From the NCBI GenBank assembly GCA_022113835.1, contig JAILWY010000013.1:15672001-15736000 (forward strand): DNA of 64,000 bases, in the 5' to 3' direction. Below the pieces are notes generated by a model. The model saw only the letters and a program-made list of their open reading frames with translations, searched no databases and was not told the DNA's origin. The position numbers were made by a program, and so were the translations under genes. The stretch is from Atopsyche davidsoni (taxonomy: Eukaryota; Arthropoda; Insecta; Trichoptera; Hydrobiosidae). Positions 23,581 through 37,200 of the stretch are shown here, piece after piece (the first letter of the stretch is position 1; each line of letters begins with the position of its first letter).

Positions 23581-26500
23581 TACCAATCCTTTACACACGC
23601 TCAGGGTACAGAATGGCAGCCATGCACGAGCAACAGAATGAGAAGAGCGGTGAGGTTAGGTATATAAAATGATATAAATCAACCAGATTACCGGTCATGG
23701 CAGCTCTCGACGTTTCAAATACGTATCTTAACAAAGGTTGTGTGGATAAACTTCCGCTTCCCGGATGTTAAAGTTTCCTTTTTAGGAAACGAGATGACTT
23801 CAAAAGAAATCGGCCTGGCATCATCAGCTAGCTGGAATTCCAGAACGCTTTCAAAGCACCATAGTATCCCCAGATTATTCCTTTTTAATATGTCTAAATT
23901 TATTGTGTAGCATTAAACGTTTTAACGTCAGCCATTTGACCGATGTAAATTTACTGTTTCTCAACAGACTGGTTTAAATTTAAAGTTCTCCATATTCAAT
24001 CAACAAATATGAATATTCAAACAAAAATCAGGTTACAATCTATTTTATGTTACGTAAACACTACTGAAAATGGTCATGAAAAGCCAATGCTCTAAAAATT
24101 CATCCACCTTAATATTCTTACCACGTCCCCATTTTTTTTTTTAAATTATATATGTATATATGAATTCTTTTTATAAATGATGCACAGTGAGAAATCGCTT
24201 TATTAAAAAATTTAAATATTTAAAATATATTTTATATACAGTGCACTATATATTTTTCTTCCATTAAGGATTCTAGTCAGACGTCCGGCGTAAGGATTTC
24301 CGACTAGGATACCCTGATGTCCGGAAACCGGATATCTACGACCGGTCTGACTCTCAAATCCGAACAAAAGTAAAAGTAGACGGGAGTGTATCCATCAAGC
24401 AACGACGCGTGTTTTTTTCAGTTAGTTTACCGCCAATTATTTTTTCTAAAACACCTTCGGTAGGCATTAATAAAACGCCCGAGAGCCGAGACTGAAGGAG
24501 GTTGTGCCGCGCCGGAGGTGCTGAAGTTCACTAATTCGGTGTTATAAATCAGAATTATGTACGCACGTTTTCGGCAATTGCCTATTTGTTTGATAAGTGT
24601 GTAGAAAAAAGGATGTTTCTCTCGCGAGTACGTGATTTTATTTCCTAACGGCACGGGGAGTAAAAGTATTAGCGATTTTTGTATTCAATATTAGTCTTTT
24701 AGTATAAGACACAGGGATGTTAATATAGATATTAAAATGTCTAAACAATCTTTTTTTTCAATTAAATCTAATAAGTCGTATTTAAATTTTAAAACTGTTC
24801 ATTTAATTTTTTTTTAAATATCCCGATGTTTACTCAGAAATAATTGGTGAGAGATATTTTGCATTTTCAATTTTTAGCATGAGTGAATTTAATGAAGAAA
24901 TTGTTGATGCCTGAAAAATCACAAATTGGTATAAATCGGCTCACACCGCAGGCTGACGTGCCATATTTTTTCAATAAAATTACTCAAATTATGTCCTAAA
25001 AACATAAAAATCCCAAATACCTCTACTTAAAATAATATATATTGATAGTTTAAAATAAAAAAATCAAATGAAGTTTTTCTAAATATTTTATTTATTTGGT
25101 ATTGATAAAGTAAGTTTTACGAAGGTTATTTTGAGTATTCACTTCCTGGTGATACTGCATAATAAAAATCCCAAAAGCGGAAGAAGATTCTTGCATGTAA
25201 CTGCATACGACTGCGTGCAGGCATGCAGGCATGCAAGCGCTTGCATACACCGGGTGTCCGTCATTTCCTCTTCACAATTGGCACGTCTATTTTACAGCAT
25301 TACAGCATCATAAGTTTGAAACCTTAGTTTCAAATTATCAATAAAAAATAAAAAAATAAACCATACCTACACATTTTATAAAGTTTTTTTCTCCCTAAAA
25401 GTCATCAAAGTTATCAGCACTGTAAAACTATCTTATGATGACTCCACAGCTTAGATTAACTCCGCTCAATAAATTCGTTAGAGTTTTCGCTCCACTTGTG
25501 CGCGAGAAGAGCAGCATCTGATATTCCATGTTTTTATCAAGGTCATCTGCATTTTAAACGAAATTGCCACGGAAGATGAACAACTCGTTTTATAAAGTCA
25601 TCGCAACATTACGCACATGTTATGCGGCTTAGATTCACTCTGTACTATAAATTCGTGAGAACTTTGTGGGCGGAAGGAGTCGCATCGGATTTATCGGTGT
25701 GAAGTTTACCTCATAGCGGTTTTAACTCAAATAGTAATATTTACTATCGATTTTGTCTGCGGCCAATCGCGTATCGCTTGCCTTGTTTACATAAATACAT
25801 ATGTATGGAGTGACCCACGATGATCTACAAATAGCCGAAACGTTTTGAAACATAAGGAAAACTTTCTAATACCCGTTGAAAAGAAACTCCAGTTAACTAA
25901 ATATTTTGACAAAATTTAGCACCACTATTACTTATATTAGACGGTTAATCAATTTTAAATATTATTTTGATATGAGATCATTTAAATGTGGTTTAAAATA
26001 ATATATAAGGTAAATTTAACCAGGTCAGTGATGTTTATGACTTATATGCGATTTTTTCTATAAAAAATAATAATCTTCAAATATGTTTGTTTGATTTTTT
26101 AATTTTAACCCCATTTTTTATAGCCCCAGGAGCAAACATTACTCATTATATTTAAAATAAAATACATTTCTCATCGTTTCATTGCATGCACAGTATATTT
26201 TATATAGGTGTGAAAAACTACTTCAAGCAGAATCTTTTGATTTTTGATTGAAAGAAATTTGGTAATATAATTTATACACTCGTAGATATTGAATTAAAAT
26301 TAGTCAAATCCATAATGCTGAAAGTTATTTGAATATATAAATAGCTGTAATCTCCAAACTGGATAAGAATGCGTGCCCGGTCGGTCGAAGAGTCTCTGGC
26401 ATATGAATACATAATGCCGTTTGAAGTAAGCCAACGATATTAAAGTTTATTTCATGAAAAATAATTGAATAATTATACCATAAGCAAATATATTATTTAC

Positions 26501-28526
26501 AAAAATTGCCAGTAAATTATACACTTTTCTCTTATATTTTCTGATTGCTTTTAAAGTTACACCTCACTCACATGTAACGTCTTCATTCTAATGGGTTTGC
26601 ATTTCATTTAATAATATACTTTACATTCTTATGGAATTATCTCTTTAACGTGTGTAATTTGAAAGTAAAAGCGTTCATAAAAATAAATACGACATGTTAT
26701 GCAATATTTGATATTCATGCAGCTCAGATTGTATTATTGAATAATTGAATTTTTCATTTTATTTTTGGCATTCAAACACGAAACTTTTACATGAATCGCT
26801 CCTTTTTTTAATATAGCAAAAAAATCAAAAGGTTGAAATTGTTGATCAAAAGAACCAATAAATGTTTTAATTTATTTTATAATTAAGAATTTATAAATAT
26901 TATACATATTCTTTTAACATAAAACATAACCTCAATTCAATATTTAGTCTTCATATGAAGGAGTGGGTTCGAAGCATAAAACAACGTATGTGCTAAATGT
27001 TTATGTGAAAAATGTATATTATATTAAATATTTAAAAAAATATCATTGGGTATATTATTATATCTAAACAACGCGATTTCTTACGCTTTCTTTATCATCT
27101 CGGTGTTCACAGAAAAGACGCTGTCATCTTTGTTCTGTCGGTCTATTTTTGTGTATATTGTGAAAAGTCTCTTTTTATTTAATGTTCCAGGATAATGGAG
27201 ACTGCGTAACTTGAGATCGGATAAAATAAGACAGCTTAGTAAACCGACGCTTAAATGAACTGCGCTGAAAATAACCTCAACAGAAGTCAACCGAGGAAGA
27301 AATGATAGGATAACGTAGTTGTATCGAAGCATAGTGGATAAAATAAAACACCACAAAAGACTTACTCAAAACAACATGCTTGTAACAAAGCATATTGGAT
27401 AGAATAATAACGATTAGTTATTCTCACAATCGAATGTAAATCCTTAAAAATTCACTCAGAATGACGTGGTAGTAACGAAACATGTGATATATAATTATAA
27501 CCATTAGTTATTATTCTTTAAAGCCATTAAAATCGCTATTTAACTAATAAATTATTTATCTAATCTCGGGGAATCTAAAGCAGAAGTCTGTATACAACAT
27601 CACTCTAAGAATAGAAATACACAACGCATATTATCCTTTTAATTTAAACAGAAATAAATTTTAAATTTTAAAAATCAATTTTTTAGTAATTCAACTATAT
27701 TATTCGTATCGGAAAATTCACATTTTTTATCTCTATATTAAGTTATAAGTCTTTATCATAGGTAATAAATATAGTTAAATAGCTAGTACGAGAGTGTTTA
27801 TCGACTTATAGGTATTTATATAGTTTATTATCATCGAGTTGAAAGTAAGCCGCCCGTCGTAAATTCGTAACATCCTGTTGAGTATATCTGTAAAAATTTA
27901 TCATATCTTGCACTATTTCGGTAAACCCGTTGGCTCTAAATCTTAAATTCCTGATTCGATCCCATTTAATCAGTTGGATCCCAAGCTTATAAAATAATGA
28001 TTTTTTTCAGTTCGGTCGATGACAGTTTGTATTGAAATCGCATGTTTGTTACAAACTATGTTGTATTATAACCAAAATATATACGCGGTGTATTTACACG
28101 TGAAATAAAGTATCTAGAATATTGAAACCTCCAAAATAATTATGGACTGCTGGGTGAAGTACTGAAAAACATTTATTTAAAAGAATCGCTTTTTCTTTTT
28201 TACAAAACTGCATACATTATATACTCAAAGTGCATCTCAATATAAAAATTATTGCACATATATGTTTTTTAAATATTTGAAGCACGCGAACCAAAACTTG
28301 CTAACCACTGCTTGTATACTAACTCAAATGTATATAATGTTTGGCGTTATAAATATGCTATTTTGAACGTCAACGTTTACTTTTGATGAAGTAAATTACA
28401 ATAATTTTTAAGTTATACATAACATAACATAATGTTAATGTTACATTTGGCATTAATTTTCCAACAATCTCAAATCATATAATTCCTTAAATAAATAATG
28501 ATTTGGGGTAACAACAATACGTAAAA
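23581..28526. other. Long non-coding stretch
   Basis: No gene recognised. 24276-24354 is an imperfect palindrome with ends GTCAGACGTCCGG and CCGGTCTGAC. 24470-24540 is GC-richer. 25195-25240 is a GCATGCAG-type simple repeat. 25435-25530 and 25605-25700 are diverged copies of one segment (GCTTAGATT...ATAAATTCGT). 27310-27510 holds three diverged copies of about 95 bp (core 'tgtaacaaagcatatt(g)gata'). Confidence 0.35.
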
Positions 28527-28869
28527 TCTACTATAATAATAGCCATTGTGTGTTTGTATGTATGTATGTTTCGTTTTTCCGTTCTGTATAGAATATCTTA
28601 AAAGATACAACGCTGATTTTTTGCACATAAGTTAAGTAAATTTTTCCGCAGCTATGTGCCGAATTTCAAGACGATAGGATAATATTTTCATTCATAAACT
28701 TTAAAATATGCTTTAGCGAATTTCAATATGTACGAATTATATGATTCACTTCTTCGCCGCGAGATGTCGTTCACCGCGAGAATTTCAAATTTAGAACTTT
28801 TACAAAAAAAACAAATTTTAGACGCATCGTTCATCAAATACGTCATTTTGTGACGGGCTACATTGCTAG
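28527..28869 (+). mobile_element. Small non-autonomous Helitron
   Basis: A 343-bp element inserted between A (28526) and T (28870). It starts TCTACTATAATAATAG and ends GGCTACATTGCTAG. A short hairpin (CGTCA, loop TTTTG, TGACG) sits 10 nt before the terminal CTAG. TC start, CTRR end, subterminal hairpin and A^T insertion without duplication are together diagnostic of Helitrons. It has no coding sequence. Confidence 0.7.
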
Positions 28870-29627
28870 TATATAATAGTATTAAAAAATATTAAATTGG
28901 CAATAAATTTAAATTATGGCCCATTGCACATAAAAATGTATTATACTTTTACTATTTCTATAAACAGATATAACCTTTATTATAATTTGAATGCCACATT
29001 GGTTATCAATTTGCCTATAGTAGCAAATCCTATGTGCCTGTATTTTGAAAAAATAAATAATGATCTACAGGGACACTTAATATGCTGAATTTGTATATCT
29101 CGACTTTCAGGCGATGGATTCATTAAATTCATTGACATTAAACAGTGACCTTCTATAACTGTTAACATAACTGAGAGTTTTAAAATAGTGATTACTGGTA
29201 TATAAGAATAGGATAACGATAACGAAAATAATAAGCAAAACCACCATGAAACACCATATTTTAAAAAACTACTGTGTTTCATCATTTGTTATTGCTTAAA
29301 TGTATATAACAAAGTTATTTCTCCAAAAAGATTGCAGTGTGTGTCTATTATTTGAGTGAAAATCTATGCCGTTTCAAGAAGTTCAAACTTATTTATAGTG
29401 AGATGGCGATTTCATTAAAAAAATAATGACGTAATATGCGTTTATATTTATGCCTTTGACAGCTTTGAGATATTAGCAAAACGAATTTTTGAAATGAGTG
29501 AGTAAATATGTACGGAAATGAAAGTGAATTTGATCTAGTAGTCTCCAAGAATCAAATTCGGATAATAAACAACATACTTATTCTATCTTGTAGCTTTTCG
29601 GATTTCAGCTTGAATTTTTGAATAGTA
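28870..29627. other. Non-coding stretch
   Basis: AT-rich with no repeats recognised. The open frames up to 101 codons on the minus strand (28980-29285) show no family and are probably spurious. Confidence 0.35.
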
Positions 29628-30310
29628 TACGAGGGCGGATTGATTGAAGAAAAACGAAAATTTTGGAAAAGTGGTGATTTATTTCTCAAAATAGTCTCCT
29701 TTTAGCTCGATACACTTGACCCAGCGATGCTCCAACTTCTTCAACCCATCTGAAAAATACGTTTTCTCGAGGTTTGCAAAGTAGGCCTCCGTGGCGGCGA
29801 TGACCTCCTCATTCGACTTAAATTTCTGCCCAGCGAGTGACTCTTTCATGTTTGGAACCAAAAAAAAATCGCACGGGGCCAAATCTGGAGAATACGGTGG
29901 ATGGGGGAGCAGTTCGTAGTGCAATTCGACCAATTTGGCCGTGGCGACGGCAGAGGTGTGAGCCGGTGCGTTGTCAAGGTGGAAGAGCACTTTTTCTTCG
30001 CCAAATGGTTGCGTTTTTTCTGCAATTCGGCGTCGAATCGGCCCAATAATTCGGCATAGTAGAGCCCTGTGACCGTTTTGCCCTTCTCCAGGTAGTCAAT
30101 GTATATGAATCCTAGAAAACGGTGGCCATCACCTTTCCGGCCGATAGGACAGTCTTTGCCTTCTTCGGAGCACATTCGCCGGGTGAAGTCCACTGTTTCG
30201 ACTGTTCCTTAGTCTCTGGTGTGTACCAATGGATCCGTGTTTTGTCAACGGTCACGAAACGACGCAGAAACTCCTTCGGATTGCGCTTAAACAGCGTCAA
30301 ACACTGCTCG
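29628..30310 (-). mobile_element. mariner (Tc1/mariner, DD34D) fragment
   Basis: The 3' half of a mariner element on the minus strand. Its 3' inverted repeat begins TACGAGGGCGGATTGATTGA at 29628, just inside a TA dinucleotide (29626-29627). The matching repeat is absent on the other side: mariner homology stops near 30310 and unrelated sequence follows. The element is therefore truncated in its 5' half and non-mobile. Confidence 0.85.
29679..30310 (-). pseudogene. mariner transposase, 5'-truncated and frameshifted
   Basis: Transposases of this family cut and paste DNA at TA sites with a DD34D active site. Three consecutive frames cover the C-terminal half. The first is 30310-30112, with FVTVDKTRIHWYTPETKEQ carrying the first aspartate. 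The second is about 30125-29985 (FIYIDYLEKGKTVTG). The third is 29990-29679, with LDNAPAHTS and YSPDLAPCDFF carrying the second and third aspartates, 34 residues apart. The usual VDETW reads VDKTR here. The N-terminal DNA-binding domain is missing and there are two frameshifts, so it is dead. The last codon before the stop ends in a typical ...DYFEK. Confidence 0.9.
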
Positions 30311-30658
30311 TACTTATATTGATTGATTTCTATAATTATTCGAATATATTCGAGTTTGCCCGTCACTAGTGGATTAGTGCGACTGTTCCTTTCCCTTTCC
30401 ATCCATCGGCTGGAGGTGAGATCACCGGACTGGGCCAGTGATGTGCCAGCAGGTAAATAATGACCGCCCGCGGACCCCGACTGCTGACAATGATTGAAGA
30501 AGGCGGTCGGAGATCGAATCGTCCTTGGCAGGCCTAAGCAAATACTGAACAGCGTAATGAGGACCGCCGGACTCCAATTAGAATTCAATTTTACCGAGAA
30601 CTGCTTTTACTCTTAAATAATTATTCAATAAATCTTATACTACCAAGTGAATGTATTA
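30311..30658. other. Non-coding stretch beyond the mariner breakpoint
   Basis: The minus-strand open frame continues from the transposase into 30311-30588 by chance; its sequence is not transposase-like. GC-richer around 30400-30560. No other feature recognised. Confidence 0.35.
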
Positions 30659-31079
30659 CAGTAATACCCCGCTTTACGCGACCCCGTTATGCGCGGTTTC
30701 ACTATAACGCGAATTTCAAATTTCGAGTTAAAACGCCTCGCATTACGCGAATTTCTTATTTTAAGAACTGTATGAACATAATGTAATCATTGACTTTTAA
30801 CAATTAAAAACTGCGTTGGGTTTTATGAACGTATTTTACAAGAACGTAAAAGAAACGCTACCCAAAAGACAATATGTAGTTGTATTTTTCAGTAAAAATA
30901 ACACGTAATACTGCATAAAGTGTTCTTAAAATTAAAGTGATTGGTTAAATTATTCGTATTTTTTTAGTATTAAGTTTTGACTATGCATGTATGTTTAATC
31001 GTAAACCCCGACATACGCGAAATTCACATAACGCGTTTTTTTCCGGAACGTATCCCTCGCGTAAAGCGGAGTATTACTG
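30659..31079. mobile_element. Tigger/pogo-type MITE, complete
   Basis: A 421-bp element with 23-25-bp inverted repeats starting CAGTAATACCCCGCTTTACG and ending CGTAAAGCGGAGTATTACTG, with one mismatch. It is flanked by the TA duplication typical of Tc1/mariner/pogo elements (30657-30658 and 31080-31081). No transposase frame. A truncated relative lies at 51620-51992. Confidence 0.9.
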
Positions 31080-31081
31080 TA

Positions 31082-33762
31082 TATTATTTTTTTGTATTAA
31101 ATCAAACATGTGCTATGATGTTATGTACTATAAATATTTTTTGATATAATCACTTGCAACACTCTTTTAGAGTTTTTATATTAATACACTTGCTAATAAT
31201 ATAAGTAAAACGACTTTACTATATTCGAATATATAGTACAGTACTACAAATAAAACAGTATTCTGCAACTCGACAACTGTAATTAATTTTAAATTTACAA
31301 ATAAAGTTCTAGCTAATTGATACGTTTATAATATCACCGTGTATTTGAATAATCATTTATTTTAATTTAAAATTAAGAATATAAAGATAGAGATACTAAT
31401 GAAAAGCTAATGACAATGATTAATATTTCTATGATACATTTACGCGTATATGTATCTTAACATTTAAAATAAAACTAACATGTGTAAAAACTATGTTAAT
31501 CAGTATTTTATTCAAAATATTAAAATGGAATCCCACCAAGTACCCTCTGTCAAAAATATTTATTACATATATTTATCATTTCAAAATTTGTATTGACTCA
31601 TATGAACTATTTATCTTCTACGTCTAAAAAGTAATTCGAATACACAGTTAAATGACGCTCGAGTCATCCCATCAGTTTCAAATTTTCGTAATCCGATAGC
31701 GTGCGATCCGACCTTCTCAACTGCGAGACAGGCGGCCTGACCTCCGGCATGGGACGCGCCATGCCCTCGCCATGCTCTCGCCATGCCCTGGGAGTCTCGT
31801 ATGTATAATTGGCTCCGAAGCCTTCGAAGCCTCCGAGGTGTCTCCTTGCTGGAGACACGACCCCTGCCCTCGCCCCTCGTGCGTCATCGACCCCCGCAGA
31901 ACTTCATACCACTCGGCTATCACGTTCTCCGCTTACAGGCTTCGTGTGTCGAAAATAATTAGCCCGGCCTTCACGACGGAAATAGTTCACCCCATGAGAA
32001 AATATTTGTGGATGTCAAGTACAGTGAAAAGTTCTCAGTACCAGTTTTATGGATCTTACTTATAACGCTATATATATATATATTATTAATTACGTAAGTT
32101 TTTCAATAAAAACTACCGGATATTTATTTACACATATTCGAGCTGTATATTTTTCGAGAAAATATATGTAAAGTTTAATTATTATTTTACGTGAAATGTA
32201 ATATCGCCCCAATACCTGAGCGTGATTTTTTCGCACCAAATACCAAATACTGACAAATGATTGTCTTGTTCTGCATTTTTTGATTTAGATCTCGCAAATT
32301 AAAACTTGCTACATTGGCGAAATTTCGATTTTTTGCACATTCTGGGTTTATCCCACACCTGGAAGATGATGTCATCGTTTGACCTTCGAACGTTTTTTAT
32401 CGTTGTGGCTCAAATACTACTTAGAATTATTGTTTGTTTCCATTAAATTATGACACTTATTGGTTATTATGCAATTTTTTCAATCACTATTTTAAATATG
32501 TTTTTAGGTAATCTTGAAATCAAGAAACTTCAAGATTCATTGGAAATCGTTGGCACATAAAATTTTCTTGCATGACTGTGATTGAGATTGGAATAAGCGT
32601 TTTTCAATTATAAAGCCTGATTTTTTAAAATTTAATACGTATATTTTAGTAATTTATATATATATGACTAATATAAATGTGTATATGAGTGTGTATAAAT
32701 ATATATATGGCTTTTGTCTAAAGCCTAATGTACCAAAGCCTTAATTTAGTAAGTATTTAAATATAACTTGAATACTTTGTGCTCTCCAGTATATATTTAA
32801 TAGCTGACTAGAATTTTATGTGATCTTTGACAAAGCAGTTATATTTTAGAATTTATAGAAAGTAATCTCATAAAATACAAACTGATTTCTTATTTAAGTC
32901 ACAATTTATTTATAAATACTGACTGTCTTAGATTAGCCCTAAAATATATATTTGTCAAGACAGTAAATTAAACTTATGATTGTAAAATCTAACAAATTAT
33001 GGGGATGCTTTTAAAAAGCGAGAGTGCTCACAAACACAAATGATCATGATCACGTAACCACTTGGCTATCGATATTTGTTGGTTAAATGTGGAGAATTAC
33101 AAATAAAACCAGACGGTCACGGGTAAGACGTGTATTTTTTAATTGCCTAAATCAGATCAAATAGAATATAATTAGTCTACATTTATTTATACATATTTGA
33201 GCTGTATATTTTTCGAGTAAATGAGCGTGTTTTTAGAACTTCGCACATTTAAGTCATATGACGTATAAATTGCTATTTTGATATAAATATCATATACCAA
33301 ATACTGACAAATGCTCGTCTTGTTCTGCATTTTGATTTGATCGCAAATTAAAACCTTAGCACTCTAGCACTTTAGCAATACAATGCTAAAGTGCTTTAAA
33401 ACATAATCTTTTGGCCGTTCAAAATTATTTTTTTTAAATATGCATATACATATAAATCTCTCCATAATTTTGTTTTAGTTTAATTGGAGTTCAGGCTGTT
33501 AACTGACATAGATCCGAGTCATAATCAAACCGAATTTGTATCGTACGATTACTTAATCGGGCGTTCATCAGCTGGCATTTGCTCCAATCCTGACATTCAG
33601 CGCCAAGTCAAATAACATCGGTACATTCCGCCATCGTTTTGCGCAACCGCCTGGTCCCACGGAGACCAGCGCAGCCATGTTACACATTCCCCATCATCGC
33701 CAGTCGTGATCTGGTCTGGTCATCCGTGAAGCCCAGCCGACGGCATTGTGGAGACAGCATAC
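31082..33762. other. Non-coding stretch with several repeats
   Basis: 31505-31560 is a partial family S copy (AAAATGGAATCCCACCAAGT). 31650-31990 is GC-rich with tandem CATGCCCTCGC-like units. 32120-32395 and 33180-33400 are diverged copies of one segment (GAGCTGTATATTTTTCGAG; CCAAATACTGACAAATG; TCTTGTTCTGCATTTT). 33015-33090 is a family T copy. No gene recognised. Confidence 0.4.
33366..33395. repeat. Perfect 12-bp hairpin
   Basis: AGCACTTTAGCA and TGCTAAAGTGCT are perfect inverted repeats around the 6-nt loop ATACAA. The hairpin sits at the right edge of the duplicated segment and may be a relic of an inverted-repeat element. Confidence 0.8.
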
Positions 33763-33770
33763 CATTAGAT

Positions 33771-34253
33771 CATAGGCTCCCAAACTATTTTGTCCCGTCG
33801 ACCCCATGTCGAGTTTTCCTGTTTTTCGTAGACCCCTGCCTTGCTAATATTGAATTTTTTCAAACTCTTCAAACATATTTTTGACATCTGATATACAGGG
33901 TGCGCCATACTTTATGTCGGTATGTAAACATTGAATAACTATGTATTTTTTGTAAGAAGGTTGAAAACTGCATTCATACCCTTCTTCATGTGGTATGAAG
34001 ATGGAAAAACTATCAAAAACCTTTTTTCGATAGTCAGGATTAGCAGCATTATTATGTAAGTACATAGGTTCAATCTGTGTTCAATTATGACATTTACGGA
34101 ATGCCTAAATTTTGGTGATGACCTGCTTAAATAGGATCCACTCTTGTAGACTCCCAGTTCGTGGACCCCCAATTTAATTTTTTGCTATCATCGACCCCTT
34201 GCGAGCCAAAATCGACCCCTGGGGGTTGATATTGACCACTTTGGGAACCAGTG
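33771..34253. mobile_element. hAT-type MITE, family B copy 2
   Basis: A 483-bp element starting CATAGGCTCCCAAACTATTT and ending CACTTTGGGAACCAGTG. It is flanked by a perfect 8-bp duplication CATTAGAT (33763-33770 and 34254-34261). Its interior is homologous in order and orientation to 21988-22461, with small indels. No transposase. Confidence 0.95.
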
Positions 34254-34261
34254 CATTAGAT

Positions 34262-37200
34262 GGTTCTCTTATTTCCGCGTAACAAACTGGTCTGTTCAGA
34301 ATCAACTTAACAGTCCGTGTGTCATTTCTATTTATTTATCGATCTGTTCATCTGTACTTCTTTCAATTTGGGATTGCGTAGGAAAACATCGCTCGATGAT
34401 TAATCTGACGTCAAGTTAATAATGCAAGCTATTGGCAAAAATTGAACATTATGCCTCCTACTTAAGAATGTGTATCAAGCTCTCATAACCCACCTCACAA
34501 TTATGAGCATATTGATGTACGAGGTTACTTATTATACGAATTAAACATTTACACAAAAAAATAACCAAGTAGCAATTATAACTTAGCGATATTAACTTTC
34601 GCGTTTAAGAGCTTTTTAAACTTTTAAATCACATTTGTTGTTTAAATTTATTTGAGTAATTTAGTTTGTTATCTCTGATTTCAATTCGCATGATATTATG
34701 AGAATAATAATTAATCTTTAGTAGGCGGTTGAGTGTTTATAATTTCTGACGTTTCCTGCATTTTTAATTTGATTTCAGATTTATCTCAGAACAATGTTTT
34801 CCTACGCAATTCCAATCCATTAACGTAACGTCTACGTAATTAAACACTTTATTTGAAGAAAGAAACAAGTGGGCAGCGGAGATCCCAGGTTTATATTTAC
34901 ATTACGATAAAGCCTTCATTAAAAAAAAGTTTGTACTAAAGAAAAAAACATCCGTATAGCATTTCTGAATATATTTACAAATTTATGCAACCCTTTAATT
35001 GCATTCTTTTGATACCATTATCACTTTCCAACCACTTTCAAATTTCATAAACTAAATTACAGAAACCGAAAACCATTGTTTGAATTTATTAAATTGATAC
35101 TGACGCCAACTTAAAGTATAAACATACAATCTTTAATATTAATATTAAAATAATATTCCCTATGGCTGCTGCAGCAAAAAATAATTTGAATGAAAGCCGA
35201 TAAGGATCTCATAAAACCATTGAAATTCCTTTCTATCGGTTATAATAACAACAACAAAACAAAAATAATATGCTGATATTTTTTTTTGCTCTATTGTACT
35301 GAGAGTGTATTTATTTAAATTGGAAAACAATTGCAATATTTCAATAAGACCAAATCTTCTTTGTTTTCAGAATATTCAGTTAACCGACTGAAATGATTCA
35401 ATGTCTCTCAAAGTTCCTGTTATTAATTAGGGCGACCATATTTTCTTTAACCAATTGATTGAGTAACACAGAAATTTATTTTTGCTTATTCAAAAAATAC
35501 TTTTTACCTACTGAAACATAAATGTATGTATATGTGTATTAATAATTTTTTTGTGGCGTACCAAGAATCAAGGTATCAAGAAATTTTTTTTTTCCTGAAC
35601 AATTCGCATGAAAGCGCAAATACTCATATTCATGTAGTAATCCTTCTTCTTTTTCTTCTTCATCGGGTGCCTCTTCTCAGAGAAAGTTGGCGACCATGTC
35701 ACTGAGCATAAATTTATGCTGAACTTGTGTTCATGATTTTCTAAGGGAGAAATAGTGTAGTGGGTCCCCTGGTCCTTCTACGCTAGTCATCCTAATGATG
35801 GGTAAAAACTAAACTACAGGATTATTAGATAAAATTTTGTTCTTATCGTGTGGTCACCCTGTTTGTTGCATAGAATATTATAGACATTTTGTTATTCCAC
35901 AAGTCGTGCGAGGGCGCGGGGCCGGCTGCTCTCAACAAAGTAACTTCTTCGCTGCGGAAAAATGGCAGGCGAATTTCTATTCACAGTGTAACGTTCAATT
36001 GCCGATTGTCTGCATTATGTAAACCGAAGCGACTTTCAGAACATTTCGTCATCTTTTGTTTATTTGTACAAACCCGCACATTCGGTATTGTGAATTTTTT
36101 GCCGTAACTTTAATTGCTCGATTTTTTACCGGAAACAACGGAAGCAAATAATACTCAAAAATGCATCTCATGTGTACATCTATTAAAAGATTATACTACA
36201 GAAAATAAAAACTATAGTAGTAGCTATTATATTTTTAGTATCACGGCGATAAATTTTTGATTTCTACGGACCATATGATGAGACATATTCATTTAAAACA
36301 CAAATACTGAGTAAGTTCCGTTTAAGTTTACCATAAATATTATGTACTCACTCAATCCCCATGATCCAGCATAAATATGAATAAAATTACTTATTAATTA
36401 AAAATACGTATGTATTCAAAACTAAAAAAAAAATCAAATCTATCTGCTTTTAAGCATAGCATACAAAACCCAAAATCGTAAGTATTTGTAATGCAACATT
36501 TAATTTTTATTAAAGAAGCAATTTCATTACCACGGTTTATGGACCGTAACCGTCAGTCGTCAAATAGTGAATCGAGTGTTTCACACGCTGTTATGAAACA
36601 AAACTAAAATGCATACATTAAACAAATTGTTGTTTAAAGCATGTGAACTAGGATGTATGATTCAATTAACACATGTTTGATAGTACTCGCTGGACGGTTT
36701 TAGACATTCACGTGTGACGTAATCGCGTGGCCGAGATTTCTTTTGGGTCGTTTAAAGCCATACACATATCGACACTGTGACCTAACCTTCACTTAATATC
36801 TAGCGTTAGCAAAATCGGAAAAAATCTTGGCCTAGCTCTATATTGTATATCTATAGTAGATTTAAAAATTTGCATAGCCGTAAAGAAGTATCTAGACCTG
36901 ACGTGTTAACACTTGTAAAGTGTCAACATATCGACGCCGATAATGTATATGGCTTCTTGACATGTCTATGTAAAAAATAGATTTTAACCATTGTCATGTG
37001 TTGTTATATCTTCTAAATGCTTAAAAATAAAAAGATTAAACAGAACTGCTTCGTGTTGCAGTTGAAAACACGATCGCTCGCTGACCGCGGCATCAATTAG
37101 CAAAACTGCAAAAAACATTCGTCCATTTTTTTATGCATCCTTTTTTACGGAATATTTCATTTTAAATTACAGGATGTGAAAAAATGTATAGTGATTATAT

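Noticed and set aside
30311..30588. N-terminal half of the mariner transposase
   Set aside because: The frame is open but the residues do not resemble the mariner helix-turn-helix region. Homology stops near 30310 and the 5' inverted repeat is absent.
33639..33884. 81-codon plus-strand frame
   Set aside because: It runs from unique sequence into the hAT family B MITE and shares its C-terminal part with the equivalent frame at 21892-22107.
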